Source: Isoetes taiwanensis (lineage: Eukaryota; Streptophyta; Lycopodiopsida; Isoetales; Isoetaceae). From it: a stretch of DNA of 64,000 nucleotides. The translations under genes and the position numbers were made by a program. The stretch covers positions 3,189,179-3,253,178 of the forward strand of contig JAJEKV010000063.1 in NCBI GenBank assembly GCA_021234155.1, in the 5' to 3' direction. Position 1 is the stretch's first letter; each line of letters opens with the position of its first letter. Of this stretch, positions 11,883 to 24,030 are shown piece by piece. The notes below the pieces were generated by a model. It did not search any database. It saw only the letters and a list, made by a program, of their open reading frames with translations, and was not told the DNA's origin.

Positions 11883-13824
11883 ATCAAAAATACAATGATA
11901 TCCATCAATCAGCCTATGCCAATAATCAGCTACATTCATTGCATCTACTTGAATCTCAATTTCTGGAATAATCTTAACCATAAAAGCCTTCAACTTTCCA
12001 AAACGGTGAAAGCGACCATACCCCAATACATGCAATTTTAAAACCCTACTTCCAGATCTATTTAAACTCCCGTCAAAAGATAAAACATTTGCTCTGCATA
12101 AGATGTCAAAAATTCTCAACCCACATTCAACATATTTCTACTTCAACAATGCCATATCAGAGAACACAAGTGCCATGCTAATAAATTCTGAATTCAAAGC
12201 ATGTAACTGAAGGATCAGAATCCTATCCTGTGGACAATATCATGTGCTAAGTTTTAACTGGAAGCTTTAATTTAGGGAATACAGAGAATGCAAAAGTATT
12301 TATTTTTTCTTTGGAATCAACAAGCTGGGAGGCAAGGATGTGGATAATTTGATTAGAACAAACCTGATGCAAAGCTGTTACAGAGGATTTACAAGGCCGA
12401 AGTTACCCATGGCTATGGCGATTTAACTGCCCATGGCCATTGTGGTAGAAAGCCTACTTTGCTTTTAAATAATATCCCCAGATTCAAGCTTCAGAGATGA
12501 AGACGTAGCGTGAAGCTTCAAAGAGGGAGACGTAAGCATGTTTGGAGCCGAAAAGCCATTGCCCAACAGGGCCGTGGTTTTTGTTTTTGTTTTTTTTTGG
12601 CTTTTGAAATATGATCCAAAATAAATAAGAAGGGGCCAAATTGTTTTTTTAGCAGGGTTGCCTAACCCAAGCTGCCCATTTTCCTGCGATTCTAGCCATG
12701 CCACATGTCCTGCCACGTCAGCTTTAATCATTTTTGAGCCGTCCGATTCTGTAATTTCGAATCCTAGGGCCAGGGAAATTAGAAAACTCAAGTAATTGTC
12801 TGCCAGAGTTTGCATCCTCGGAGTTTAGCGATCCTTTCTCTGCAGCTTTGCTTACCCTATATCAAAAATACAATGATAACCCATCAATCAGCCTATGCCA
12901 ATAATCAGCTACATTCATTGCATCTACTTGAATCTCAATTTCTGGAATAATCTTAACCATAAAAAGCCTTGCTGCCACAGCTACAGAAGCAGCCATACCC
13001 CCAATACATGCAATTTTAAAACCCTACTTCCAGATCTATTTAAACTCCAGTCAAAAGATAAAACATTTGCTCTGCATAAGATGTCAAAAATTCTCAACCC
13101 ACATTCAACATATTTCTACTTCAACAATGCCATATCAGAGAACACAAGTGCCATTCTAATAAATTCTGAATTCAAAGCATGTAACTGAAGGAGCAGAATC
13201 CTATCCTATGGACAATATCATGTGCTTTGATTCTACTAGAAGTTTTAACTGGAAGCTTTAATTTAGGGAATACAGAGAGTGCAAGAGTATTTATTTTTTC
13301 TTTGAAATCAACAAGCTGGGAGGCAAGGATGTGGATAATTTGATTAGAACAAACCTGATGCAAAGCTGTTACAGAGGATTTACAAGGCCGAAGTTACCCA
13401 TGGCTATGGCGATTTAACTGCCCATGGCCATTGTGATAGAAAGCCTACTTTGCTTCCAAATAATATCCCCAGATTCAAGCTTCAGAGATGAAGACGTAGC
13501 GTGAAGCTTCAAAGAGGGAGACATAAGCAATCGCCCAACAGGGCCGTGGTTTTTGTTTTTGTTTTTTTGGCTTTTGAAATATGATCCAAAATAAATAAGA
13601 AGGGGCCAAATTGTTTTTTTAGCAGGGTTGCCTAACCCAAGCTGCCCATTTTCCTGCGATTCTAGCCATGCCACATGTCCTGCCATGTCAGCTGTAATCA
13701 TGCCGTCCGAATTCTGTAATTTCGAATCCCAGGGCCAGGGAAATTAGAAAACTCAAGTAATTGTCTGCCAGAGTTTGCCTCCTCAGAGTTTGGCGATCCT
13801 TTCTCTGCAGCTTTGCTTACCCTT
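11883..13824. repeat. Direct tandem duplication of about 975 bp
   Basis: Unit 1 (11883-12860) and unit 2 (12861-13824) begin with ATCAAAAATACAATGATA and end with CAGCTTTGCTTACCCT. They stay almost identical throughout, apart from scattered substitutions and small indels (for example near 12975 and 13530). A minus-strand frame of 95 codons at 11832-12119 starts inside unit 1 and crosses its edge; it is broken in unit 2, so no conserved protein is supported. Small open frames at 12465-12815 and 13414-13701 (minus) are counterparts of each other and lie in T-rich promoter-like DNA. High identity implies a fairly recent duplication. Confidence 0.9.
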
Positions 13825-14099
13825 CATTTAGTAAAATTGTCTCATCCTTCTTAGATGGGCTTGTCGAGAGCGCACGATAGCTGCAATATGTCGTTTTAAA
13901 CATGTGAACATCATGGACTCTAGCATACCTGTCCAACCTAGATTTGTTTCTAATGAAATGGCCATCGTAAAAACAGTTCTACTCTGGGCTTTCAGATATG
14001 ATTTTTCCTTCCTTCATTCTTTGCTATCTATGTCCACTTCTTTTAAAGATCTATTCTGGAGTTCTAACCTCTCAATGCTATTGAATCTGATGCTGAAAC

Positions 14100-15340
14100 C
14101 TTGTCTTAACTCTGTGCATAAATGTAATGGGTGCTAATACAACCCAATACATTGAAAATGAAAAAGACACAGTCCGTCTGAGATATTCAATCGACAATAA
14201 GGTAAAACTGCCCGTTCTTAATAGTTAACTGCTTCTTTTAATTAAGTTAGAGGATTTTACAACAACTCAAAATGTATGCAGAGAAATGCTTTGAAGGTCA
14301 TCGCTAAATTAGTAGCTGAAGGTATTCCTCGCTGTATGTTTTGGGAACTGATTGCAGAAGTAATTAATGTCCTAACTCTGACTCTGTTATACTTGAGTAT
14401 GAAGAAAGAAACCAGGATAGAATTATTTTGGCAGGGGATTTAGACTTTCTATTGGGAGTTTAGCGCGGTTCTAAAGGGGACTCAGGACAAAGTGTGGCTG
14501 TGGCTACTGGTGTTTGCGCTAATATTTTCGCAAATGGTATATTTGTGTCCATTGATATTTCTTTATCACTTATGATGTCTAGTCTTTTCAACTAAAGTTT
14601 TCTACGTTCTACAGAGAAACTTAGGAAAAGACTTGTTAAGAAAGGAGTGTTGGATGTTCTTCTAGAACTTTTGGGTAACCCTCAGGATGAGCAGACTCTA
14701 TGGGCAGCTTGCACTGGAATTGCCAATTTTAGTTCAAATGGTAATGCAATTTGGTTTCACAGTTCATAGTAGGAACATAGACATTGTGTACCAAGTAGTT
14801 TGGTCAAGTGCTTTGTTAACAAGACCTTGTTGGTATTTTGAATTTCCATCTCATAACCTTGCGCAAATATAACATATAACTCAGGAGTGAACCATGGTAG
14901 AAACAAATCAGCTACTTCTTGTACAAAAAGGTATTATCCCTCTCTGAAGACAACAAAGTAAAGCAGAGATGTGTGAACTTTTTAAACTGCAGTAGGTGCC
15001 ATTGTAATCTTATGTGGCTTGATGCATTTAATATTACATTTCTTGTATTTAGTGAAGACAACAAAGCGAAGCAGAGATGTGCGAACTCTTTGCACTGCAG
15101 GCATTTAACATTACCTTCTTTTCTTATATTTTGTTCAGATCATGATCTCCAGCATCACTTTGCCTCCACATAAGTCAATATCTAGCTCTCAATTTTCTAT
15201 TACCTGCAATAAATGTTTTCCTGCTAATCCTCATGCTTACTAACCTTTGCCTATAGGACTTTTAATGCAAGGATGGTGATTGTATCTTTTCAGACAAAAG
15301 GCCATTATTATTTGGATTCATCATTAAGAAGATTGTAAGC
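14100..15340 (+). pseudogene. ARM-repeat protein gene fragment, probably a relic
   Basis: Two exons are well supported. 14464-14536 reads GDSGQSVAVATGVCANIFAN. 14615-14740 starts with EKLRKRLVKKGVLDVLLELL and ends with LWAACTGIANFSSN. The join keeps frame (both introns phase 1, GT..AG), and the alternation of short helices with ANIFAN / ANFSSN ends is typical of armadillo/HEAT-type helical repeats. Possible further exons are 14136-14203 (ending SIDNK before GTAAAA), a short one at about 14282-14322 (NALKVIAKLVAE), and 15294-15336 (RPLLFGFIIKK). Their phases do not all join cleanly, no start was found, and a complete gene cannot be built. The subfamily is unknown. It lies directly downstream of the 975-bp tandem duplication. 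It could be a living gene whose other exons I cannot see, but a relic is more likely. Confidence 0.45.
14943..15102. repeat. Short duplicated block
   Basis: The block GAAGACAACAAAG plus AAGCAGAGATGTG occurs at about 14945-14993 and again at about 15054-15102, ending in CTGCAG both times. A local duplication with 111-bp offset; the purpose is unclear. Confidence 0.65.
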
Positions 15341-16390
15341 TTTCATCTTCCGGTCTTAACAGTCTCGATTACTCACCTTTTTTATGATTCAACATATGGT
15401 CAATCTATTTTGGCTCACATTTAATTTCTTATTTAGTGATGTTTTATTAATATTGGCATTACTGCTTGGCTGTCATACGTCGAAGTCAACTTATGCCAAA
15501 GAGTTCTCTAAATACTGGCAGGTCAGTTCTGAATTTCGCTTCATGTGATCTTTGGCTTCAATAGCATGGTCTTATGTATATTTTTGAATGAGAATCCAAA
15601 TGTTGTGCCACATGTAAATATATGTTGGAGAAATTTGCCTCAAATTGCAACTTATTTCCTTATTTTTGACAATTCTAAATACTTTATCTGCGGTCCTTGT
15701 TTGCTAAAGAGCCAATAAAAATCTTAAGGGTTTGTGCTATTCTTTCGCATTATGGACACATATTGTTTTGGAAGTTGGTTGCAGCACATGCAGATTACTA
15801 AGTTGGTTGACATACCCTTGCAAAGTAAATGGCCCAGATATGAACAATAGCTACGTTTTGCAATTGCTTTTAACAGTAAAAGAAGAAAAGATTTATATTA
15901 TGCATACCTGTATACAAACAGGATAATCCAGTTTGAAAATATTACCAAACCACCTATTCAAAGACTGTTCCGAGCTGGCTAAACTACAAATTGTGAAAAC
16001 TATGCTTGTCATATAAGGTAGGAGATATTGCATTTTTCATTTTATCTTTTTAGACATTGTTTACCAATAAGAAATGGCTCACGCTCATTCATGGGTTAAT
16101 TTTCCTTTAACCACCATACGCTGTGGTCATCCAACTTGCACAACAATTGCAAAAAATATGGACAATAGCCATCTATTTGCATCTTCCGGTTGATTGTTAC
16201 ATTAACAAGAATTGAACTTTAGAAATCCTAATTGTTAGAGAAGTTAGATCCTTTGTTGCTTTATACTATTGAAACATCGTCTTGAATTTCCTACGGTTGG
16301 AAACAATGATGGTAAAGCTTCAATTGGTGCCCCCTATATTTTGCTTATTTTGAGAAGGGCTGACTATAAAGTATGCCCTTGAGATTTGTG
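15341..16390. other. Intergenic or intronic DNA, no gene seen
   Basis: AT-rich sequence with short frames only. It may be intron of the ARM-type relic or old intergenic DNA. Confidence 0.4.
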
Positions 16391-16414
16391 CATTGCATAG
16401 AGTGCTCCTGAGCA

Positions 16415-17100
16415 ATGCAACCAGAGCACTGCCTGATGCTTGCCAGTTCTGATCCTGGACTTTTGCAACAATATCTCAATGGTCGTTTTTCTCAAAAGAT
16501 ATGGGACACAGTTACTTTGGCCCAAGTGAAAACTGGTCATTATCATGCACACATAAATCCCACCTTGGCACTAGGGCCCCAAGCTTATTTGCTTGCTTCA
16601 TTGTCCAGGAACAAGTTTGTAGCTATTGCATCAATTCGCACGGGGTCCCACAGGCTACGGATTGAGACAGGTAGATGGGAGCGGCTGCAATTGCCGCGAG
16701 ACGCGAGACTATGTGCCTGTTGCCAGTTACAGGTTATTGAAGATGAAAGCCATACTCTTCTGAGTTGCCCTGCTTTTGAGATAGTCCGGAATCATTTTTT
16801 GACCTTAGCATTCCATTCCACGCTTCCACAACTTCTCAGAGCACCATCTGTGCATGACTTGGCATTATACATACTTGAGGTTCTAGATAAACGTCTGCAA
16901 TTACTGAGCCCTCAGTAGTCATTATCTCCGCTTGTCTAATATCATCATTACTGCAACGGTTTTTCCCTTGAAAACCTTTCGAGGCAGGGGTTTTTTAATC
17001 CTAGTAGTAATGATTGTACTAGCCCATTGTATGGGTCCCATGACCTATTGGTCTCCGTGGACGTTAAAAAAACTATTCTATTCTATTCTATTCTATTCAT
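16415..17100 (+). mobile_element. LINE 3' end: end of the RT protein, 3' UTR and TATTC tail
   Basis: An open frame (16415-16918, 167 codons, 5'-truncated) ends in the cysteine/histidine motif seen behind the reverse transcriptase of many LINEs: a TGSHRLRIETGRWERL-type lead-in, then CACC, a spacer, and HTLLSC. After the stop comes a ~150-bp 3' UTR (AACCTTTCGAGGCAGGGG, TCTCCGTGGACGTTAAAAAA) and a (TATTC)n tail to about 17098. The frame is unbroken, so the copy is not very old. From 16581 on it is nearly identical to the copy at 20735-21240. Confidence 0.85.
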
Positions 17101-17914
17101 AAGAGTTAGCAAATGGCTATACAGACAAAGGCCTATGCAAATCATGCCCATTTACTTTCATATGAAAATGATTCAAACATTTTTCAATCAGAGCAACATT
17201 TTGTGACCTTTGTTTCTCAAAATATTATGTGATCTTCTCATGAAAACGCTCCAAACATTTTTCACAGTTCTGTCATTTCTTTTCCCAAAATACACAGACT
17301 GTCCGAACTAAACATGATTATTCTCTTACTTTTTTATTCAATAAGTTGCTTGGTCATCCAGGGATAAAGAATCCATGTACCAAGTCTGATCAGCAGGAAG
17401 CCAAAAGATATAAAGCAGATGCATACATGGTTGCCGTAAAAGTTGTTTTACCATTTATGATTCTGCTCTTTTGCTTTGACAAAAAAACATCTTAAATACC
17501 TTCAAATTCCTAAACTGTTCTTAAAGTCTGGTGCACATGCATGGGTAAACAGTCCTGCCATTGACATGTTTGTCAATGTTATATGTAGACAGACTATTCT
17601 GTCCAGCATAGTGGAAGAGCTCCTTGGATTTCCTTCAAAAATGATCTCATGTACTCGGTGTCCTAGGTTAGAATAGGAATTATAGCTCCTTTTCCTAGCA
17701 ATTGATCAGGCGTCCTAATTCATTGAGGAATAAACCACAAAGAAGAAACCCATGTGGAAGATCTCTTGGCCCCATAGAGAACAAATTATAACTGACTATA
17801 TTCATCTAAAACGCTATATCAACATATTATATAATCGTTAAAAATTGAAAGCTTTGCATATGATAATGACAAAATTGACTAAAACCTATATTCGCAACAT
17901 GGGATGAGGAGGAT
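17101..17914. other. Intergenic DNA, no gene seen
   Basis: No recognised gene or repeat. Short frames only. Confidence 0.5.
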
Positions 17915-18004
17915 AACCCCTCCCTTGAGTGGGTTATGCAAAATAACCCACGAGGCCGTTAGGCCGAGTGGGTTATTTTGCATAGCCCACGAAAGGGAGG
18001 GGTT
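17915..18004. repeat. Foldback: 37-bp inverted arms, 16-bp loop
   Basis: Left arm 17915-17951 begins AACCCCTCCCTTGAGTGGG and right arm 17968-18004 ends GAAAGGGAGGGGTT. The arms pair at 34 of 37 positions. The loop 17952-17967 (GAGGCCGTTAGGCCGA) contains two GGCC steps. It could be a small foldback or MITE-type element, or a hairpin-RNA locus; nothing in the sequence decides between these. Confidence 0.9.
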
Positions 18005-18011
18005 GGCCTCC

Positions 18012-18200
18012 CTTAAACCTCGGTCCGAGGAGGTTCTTAAATCAAACTCTGCTTTATAGCCCAGATCTGCATTCTAGACCAGATCGTTTTGCTTTTCTGG
18101 CCAGATCGTTTTGCTTTCTGCATTGTAGACCAGATCGTTTTATAGCCTCACCGGAATTTTCTGCATTGTAGACTAGATTGTCGGCTATGGCAGGAAGTTG
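18012..18200. repeat. Imperfect repeats of a CCAGATCGTTTT motif
   Basis: The phrases TCTGCATT(C/G)TAGACCAGAT and CCAGATCGTTTTGCTTT recur three to four times between about 18060 and 18180, just after the foldback and a CCTCGGTCCGAGG palindrome at about 18018-18030. Irregular short tandem repeats. Confidence 0.65.
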
Positions 18201-18289
18201 GTGGTCTTTGTGTTTCTAAGACTCTGATACAGGGCTTCAAACTAGGTAAGCTTAAAAGTATGGATATTTTGCCACAGCAAGCTATGTAT

Positions 18290-18640
18290 TGAGTTTTTCT
18301 TTGCCATAGCCATGCCAAAAGAAGGTTTTAAGCGGAATCCAGAAAGGATTAAGTCGGTTTGAAGAATGCCCATAAAAAAAACACGAGGTTGAGATCATTC
18401 AAAAAGGAAAAAGCAGATTCTGGAGGAATCTGACCAGCTAGATTGTTCTGAGTTGATGTGATCAAAGTTGTGCAGTTAAAGTTCACTTAGCCTGATAAAA
18501 TAGCAGTCATTTAGGAAGGAATATGTCCACTTAGACTGTTTTTTGAAAGATCCATCTGTAGCATACCTCCAATACCTAATTTCCTCCCTTGCTATGGTGA
18601 TGGCATTCTTCCATTTTGCCTCTGTTCTGTCCGAGAGGAT
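18290..18640 (-). pseudogene. LRR receptor-like kinase fragment (relic)
   Basis: On the minus strand one frame reads DLSKNSLSGHIPS, the consensus of an extracellular plant leucine-rich repeat (LDLSxNxLSGxIPxxL). Further 3' in the same direction comes NNLAGQIPPES followed by AFSFLNDLN, which resembles the last LRR of a receptor kinase or receptor-like protein before its membrane segment. The reading is interrupted by stops between these motifs and no kinase domain is present. It is a broken fragment of a plasma-membrane LRR receptor. The overlapping plus-strand frame at 18543-18857 is its shadow. Confidence 0.55.
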
Positions 18641-18859
18641 GTTGGATACAAAAGGATGGCGGAGACTCCTTGCTGTTTCTTTTGCCAGAGGCTTCATCTT
18701 TCTTTACATGCATTTGTGCATGCCAGAGGTATCCTTTTTCTTTGCAATTGTCAGTGCCTTGCGAATGCTTGTTGTTTTGATTCATCTAAGGGATGTGACT
18801 GTGCTGGGTAGAGTTACTATCTACATGCCTATCTTTCGAGCTTCAGTGGCAACGTAGAG

Positions 18860-20734
18860 AAGGTAGAAAATGCAATTTGCATGCATGAGGAAGATTCTGG
18901 CATACTGTGGAAACATTGGAGGACAGAAGTAAGGAGATCTATGCGACTCTCAATTTCTTTTATCTGCACCATTTCCAACTACGAATATTGATTCTTCTGG
19001 TATTTTGTATCAGGTTGTCAATAAAAGAAGAGCATTGTAGATGTACAATGCTATTTTCCCTCATCTTTGAAAAGACTGAAAATGGTAAAATGTTGGTTGC
19101 TTAATACAGTATTTGCACTTAGACTCTATGTTTCTGTACATCAACATTTTTTTGTTGCTTGCATGGACATGTCAGTGGATTCATAGCCCATTGTATGGCT
19201 CTGCAGGTAGTGCAAGTTAATGCAAAAGCAAAAGCAAAAGATTTAGGGCTTGAGAACCAACATGTTAATGTTTCTATGCAAGTGTAGACATTGCATGTTC
19301 AACGTGATTGCAACATTGATGTATTGTATTTTTTATATTCTATTCTATTCTAATTAGAAAATATTGTCTATAAAGAAACCACATAGAAAAATGTAACAAT
19401 TTGCTTGATATAATCTATATAACTTGTAACTATCAATGTTATGTGTTATGTCACTGTTAAATGTTGTTATGTTATATTAATTGGATTATAAGTCATGTGT
19501 AGCAGTGTATGATGTTGGCCCTGCTTCCCAGTATATGCTAGGTTTAGACATTTGGCAACACCCAATTTTGTCAAGAGGCTTTGACCACGTTGTACAACCT
19601 TTTGAATGTTTAGGGTATAATTACGACAATAACACGTTCCATTTGGAGTATCACAATGACTTATTATTAGCATATTCAATCACTATCAATTAGAATTTTA
19701 ATTTGTTGGAAGATTGACCTAGGTTTAATAAGCACCTTGAAGAGAACTTTCATTTGATATAATGTAATCAACAAATAATGAGTACTTCATATAATAAATA
19801 TAAAAGTTTGTCAAATATAATAATTTGACATAATGTAGTACTTCATAGAGGTGATTTTCGGTGTTGTATTTGATGAATGAGAAATACAGATTCTGCTCTC
19901 CAATCAATCGTAGCAATTTCTTGGATGCTATGTCTCTTTTCATTGTTGTATATCGTCTGAATTGAACTAAGACGAAATAGTTTAGGAACTCCTGTTGGCT
20001 TTTTTAAGATTTCCTCCAGTATTCTTTGGAAAATACTCTGCAAGGTAATCGAATTTAATGTTAGCGCATTAGTTGGTATTTTATTTGTGTGATTTAAATG
20101 TTACCATTGTTTGATTTTTGCTAAGTCGTTGGCATTGTGGCCAAGTATTTGTTCGGCCAAGTCGTTGAAAGCGGTGGCCCAAACTTCTTTTGTGTCGTCT
20201 GCTAGCTTTAGTAGTAAGTTATATCTATAAAAGAGGAAATGTTTAGTCTCTGTGGATGTTTTATGTGATTAAGGGGAATTAAATTGTTACCTTTTACAGA
20301 CTGAAGTGTTCATGCCACAAGATTGGCAATAGCTTGGATTTTGTTGTACTATTTTTTTGTTGCATGAACTGCAAGCGTCGTACCATAGGCTTATTGAATA
20401 AATTGATCCAATTTACCATGGTCCACTTATGGTGAGCGAGTCCGAGAACTTAATTTCTCAAAATTCAGCTTTAGATCCAAAGTGACAAATCTTTTTAGGT
20501 CACCACTTAGGGTGAGATTCAACTACGACATTTAGAACTTAATTTTTAATTACAAGCAAATAAAGTTTCGACACGTCTGAAAATTAAGGGGCTTGACATA
20601 TTCCACTTTGCCTGGTCTTTATGTGCATATGCCAAGGTGTCATTATTTTAACTATTTTTTAACTGTCAGCCAATAATCCCTGTCCTTTAGAAAATAAAAA
20701 TATAACCACCTATCTCTTATCGCCACGTAGGAGG
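18860..20734. other. Intergenic DNA, no gene seen; minor TATTC run
   Basis: Short frames only. A TATTC run at 19335-19351 may be a worn LINE tail. The rest is AT-rich and unassigned. Confidence 0.45.
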
Positions 20735-21241
20735 AAGCTTATTTGCTTGCTTCATTGTCCAGGAACAAGCTTGTAGCTATTGCATCAATTCGCACGGGGG
20801 CCCACAGGCTACGGATTGAGACAGGTAGATGGGAGCGGCCGCAATTGCCGCGAGAAGCGAGGCTATGTGCCTGTTGCCAGTTACAAGTCATTGAAGATGA
20901 AAGCCATACTCTTCTGAGTTGCCCTGCTTTTGAGATAGTCCGGAATCATTTTTTGACCTTAGCATTCCATTCCACGCTTCCACAACTTCTCAGAGCACCA
21001 TCTGTGCATGACTTGGCATTATACATACTTGAGGTTCTAGATAAACGTCTGCAATTACCTCAGTAGTCATTATCTCTGCTTGTCTAGTATCATCATTACT
21101 GCAAAGGTTTTTCCCTTGAAAACCTTTCGAGGCAGGGGTTTTTTAATCCTAGTAGTAATGATTGTACTAGCCCATTGTATGGGTCCCATGACCTATTGGT
21201 CTCCGTGGACGTTAAAAAAACTATTCTATTCTATTCTATTT
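20735..21241 (+). mobile_element. Second LINE 3' end, near-identical to the 16.6-kb copy
   Basis: Starts abruptly at AAGCTTATTTGCTTGC, matching position 16581 of the other copy. It keeps an open frame (20743-21066) through the same CACC..HTLLSC motif, then the same 3' UTR and a short (TATTC)n tail. The differences are few. The abrupt start is typical of 5' truncation during LINE insertion. A member of repeat family R1 begins about 13 bp after the tail. Confidence 0.85.
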
Positions 21242-21254
21242 TCTTGATCTGTTG

Positions 21255-21384
21255 GGGTTGCCCCTAAGGGGGCAAACCCTTGTTTATGTGGGTTTTTGGC
21301 ATATCCTACGTATATACTGGAATATACCTAGAATATGCTGATGACTGCTCAAAACCCACTGTTCGCTGTAAACTGGCGGTCACC
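21255..21384 (-). repeat. Repeat family R1, copy B (minus strand)
   Basis: Minus-strand copy with the same CCGCCAGTTTACA start, GCAGTCAT block, AT-rich core and GC-rich terminal palindrome as the copies at 6.8 and 36.2 kb. Its palindromic end faces the LINE tail. Confidence 0.75.
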
Positions 21385-21430
21385 TTCGTTGTGGATGGCG
21401 GATGCTCCAACGGGGAGTAGCTGGCGGGGC

Positions 21431-21485
21431 CACGGGCTTATTTGAGCCCGATAGATGCGGTGGGTGCGACTAATCCCACCGCATC
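21431..21485. repeat. Two adjacent stem-loops
   Basis: GGGCT and AGCCC pair around TATTTG (about 21434-21449). GATGCGGTGGG (21454-21464) pairs perfectly with CCCACCGCATC (21475-21485) across a 10-base loop. They lie just beyond repeat R1 copy B and may belong to the same insertion. Confidence 0.75.
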
Positions 21486-24030
21486 CTTTGTGAGAAGATC
21501 GATGTTCACTCCGGCTATAAAAAGGCATCCAGCGCTTTCGTCGGTTGGAAGAGCATTTTTGAACATATCTAAATGCAAATAACACGGATCGAAAGGGATA
21601 ATTTAGAAGCAAAGTAATAATCACAAAGCCCTTGTTTCAAGGTGGTGAACATACCGTTTCAAAGAAACCTTGTACAAATAATGCATTGGACATGCCTTAG
21701 AAGCGGTGTTTTCCTACTGAAGGTTTAATCCACTCTTCTCTCATCAAAGATCGGGGGCAAGTCTCTCTTAGGTTTTTTACAGAGTATTACGGTGCCTATA
21801 CAAAGTGGGACTCCATCGCCCATTGCACGGATAGAAGTAATGTGCGGAGTAGATATGTTTAACACAAATCTCGAGAGATAGCTCCAGCCATATTGGGAAA
21901 AAAAGCGGGAAAGATTCGGGCTCGGCTACAAAGATCATTTCCGGTCTGCTTGATTTCCGATGCCCTTACTGCTACAAATGCAGCTCTTTTGACAAGGCTA
22001 GCAGTATGATCAAACCTTACGTGTTAATGCCAGTTTTTTTGCCCATAGCTAAAGATCTAAATAATAGAAGGGGTGAGTCGGAGATCTTCAGTCAAGAAGG
22101 TTACGGATGAGTAGAAGCGAGAAATATACCTTATTTGCAAAGTGGGTACTCCATAAGCCCTTAGGTCTAGAGCTCACGTCGTTTAACCTTGGGATATGAA
22201 GATTGATTTATAGGAAGTGTTCATGCATGAAGACATGCAAAGAGCTGAGCGTACATGCAAAGATCCAACAAATGCGGATGCATGGAGCGGAATGTCATTG
22301 AGAGATAAGCGTCATAGTCGAAATTTGAATCGCCCAGAACCAACAAAAGCTTCAATTACATGACTTTCTTCAAACAAATGCAAGTAATCCGGCCTATCTG
22401 GGTAAAAGCGAAGGGTCTCATCGGGGATATCCATGCAACAAGAGTTCTTGAAGCGTGAATCTACCTTTTTGAGAGCCGACTCCATCGCATATTGCTCAAG
22501 AAGAAGCATGACAAAAGGCTTTATCGGCAATATTTTACTTGGTAAATCGCTACCTTTGTCAAATTTACAAATGAAAAGGTCTTTATCACTTCATATGAAA
22601 AGACTAATAGAAGAGCAAATCTACCAACCGAGTTAATAGCCGAACTCCGTAAGCCCAGTCAATGATCTACGTTGGAAAATCAAGCCCGGATATGGAGCCG
22701 CAGATTTATAGCGAAGTAAGGCATGCATTTAGACATGCAAATGGCGGAATAGTCATGCAAGATCGAAGACATGCGGTTGCATGGAGGGGATGGATGTCGG
22801 AAGAAACGGCGCCATAGCCGGAGCCGGCTTGGATTGCACGAAGTGGGCATGGTCGCCATGGCTATGGCGCTTCAACTAAGGCATAAGAAAAATGCTTAAG
22901 GCCAGAATCGATCATTACCCCTGTGTCGGAATAGAAACGGTTCAGTTTTTGCCGAATAAATCGCCTAACCGAGGTGCGTTATGTTTTCGTATGGTTGACA
23001 GAGATAGGTGCAATCTGACAGTCTGGCAAGACTCTTATTGCCGCATGTGTCTACCTACCCTTTTTCCCGTTGAAGAAGCCCTTGTCATAACCGTTTATTG
23101 TGGTGATAACTTTTTAAGGTAAGGCTTCTGTTTGAAACAAGGTTAGGTTTCCATGTGTAGTGAAGTTATCTTTTTGACCTTAGGGTTGCCGACGTGTATT
23201 CTTTTGGCAAGGTGGAGGTATGAGCCCCCTAGCTGTTTTTTCCAATTTCCTTCCCTAGTGGTTATGGTGCTTAGCTTAGGGGCTTGCCTCTAGGCTAGTG
23301 ATCCTAGGTTCAATCCCTTTATATGTATGATGATTCGCTTAGTGGAGCTAAGAGTCCCCGAAGTGTGATGTGTTTCTTTTGTTTGATGGAGACTCTTATT
23401 TAGCCTTGTTTCTATTTACCTATCTTGTAGCCCTCTCTTCTTGGTAGTGGGGCATGGTTAAGGGGCAAGCTCCAAGGCATGTGATCAAGGGTTCAATCCC
23501 TTGACATAGTCTTTGCATGTCAGAACTACTTTAGCGGAAGGAACTCGAATTTAGCCATCCATTACATTCCTATTATGACAAAAAAGACAACTCATGATTG
23601 CCAACTTTAGAACCACCCACAAAATGTAGTTGCATTCTCAACTATGGACGTTCATACTAGGTTCAATCTTTAAATGTTTCAGATTGACAAAAAATTGGCA
23701 ATAGCAGTTGGACATCTCTACTTGCTATCTCCGAAACCTATGTTATGTACACTTAGAAAGGTAGTGTTTTGATCGATTTGTTGAAGTAGATCATCATGCT
23801 GTAGGATATATCCTGCATGTGAAGACAGCCTGATAGAAACATATTTGTTCTTTTCACTGCGTAACTTCAACACCCGATAACTTTTGCACCAAGTATTATA
23901 TACACGAGTGCCTTTGCACTGGGCCGAAACAAAGAAATATTCGCGATGGTCTTGGCCATCGCAATAAATTTCTTGTAGATTTAAATATTGATTGTGAAAA
24001 TATGACTTTACGGTTTGATTTAAACCACTT
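21486..24030. other. Intergenic DNA with a diverged internal repeat
   Basis: No gene recognised. Two stretches, about 22195-22315 and about 22690-22815, share the phrases GACATGCAAA, ATGCGG(A/T)TGCATGGAG and (T/C)CATAG(T/C)CG, so they look like diverged copies of one unit about 500 bp apart. GC content is locally higher than in the flanks. Confidence 0.5.

Noticed and set aside
12465-13701. Paired minus-strand frames (116 and 95 codons) with shared peptide
   Set aside because: They are shared only because the DNA is tandemly duplicated. The sequence looks like promoter or transposon DNA with T-runs, not codons.
18543-18857. 104-codon hydrophobic plus-strand frame that looks like a membrane protein
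   Set aside because: It is the antisense shadow of the LRR fragment, whose leucine-rich and asparagine-rich codons give hydrophobic residues on the other strand.
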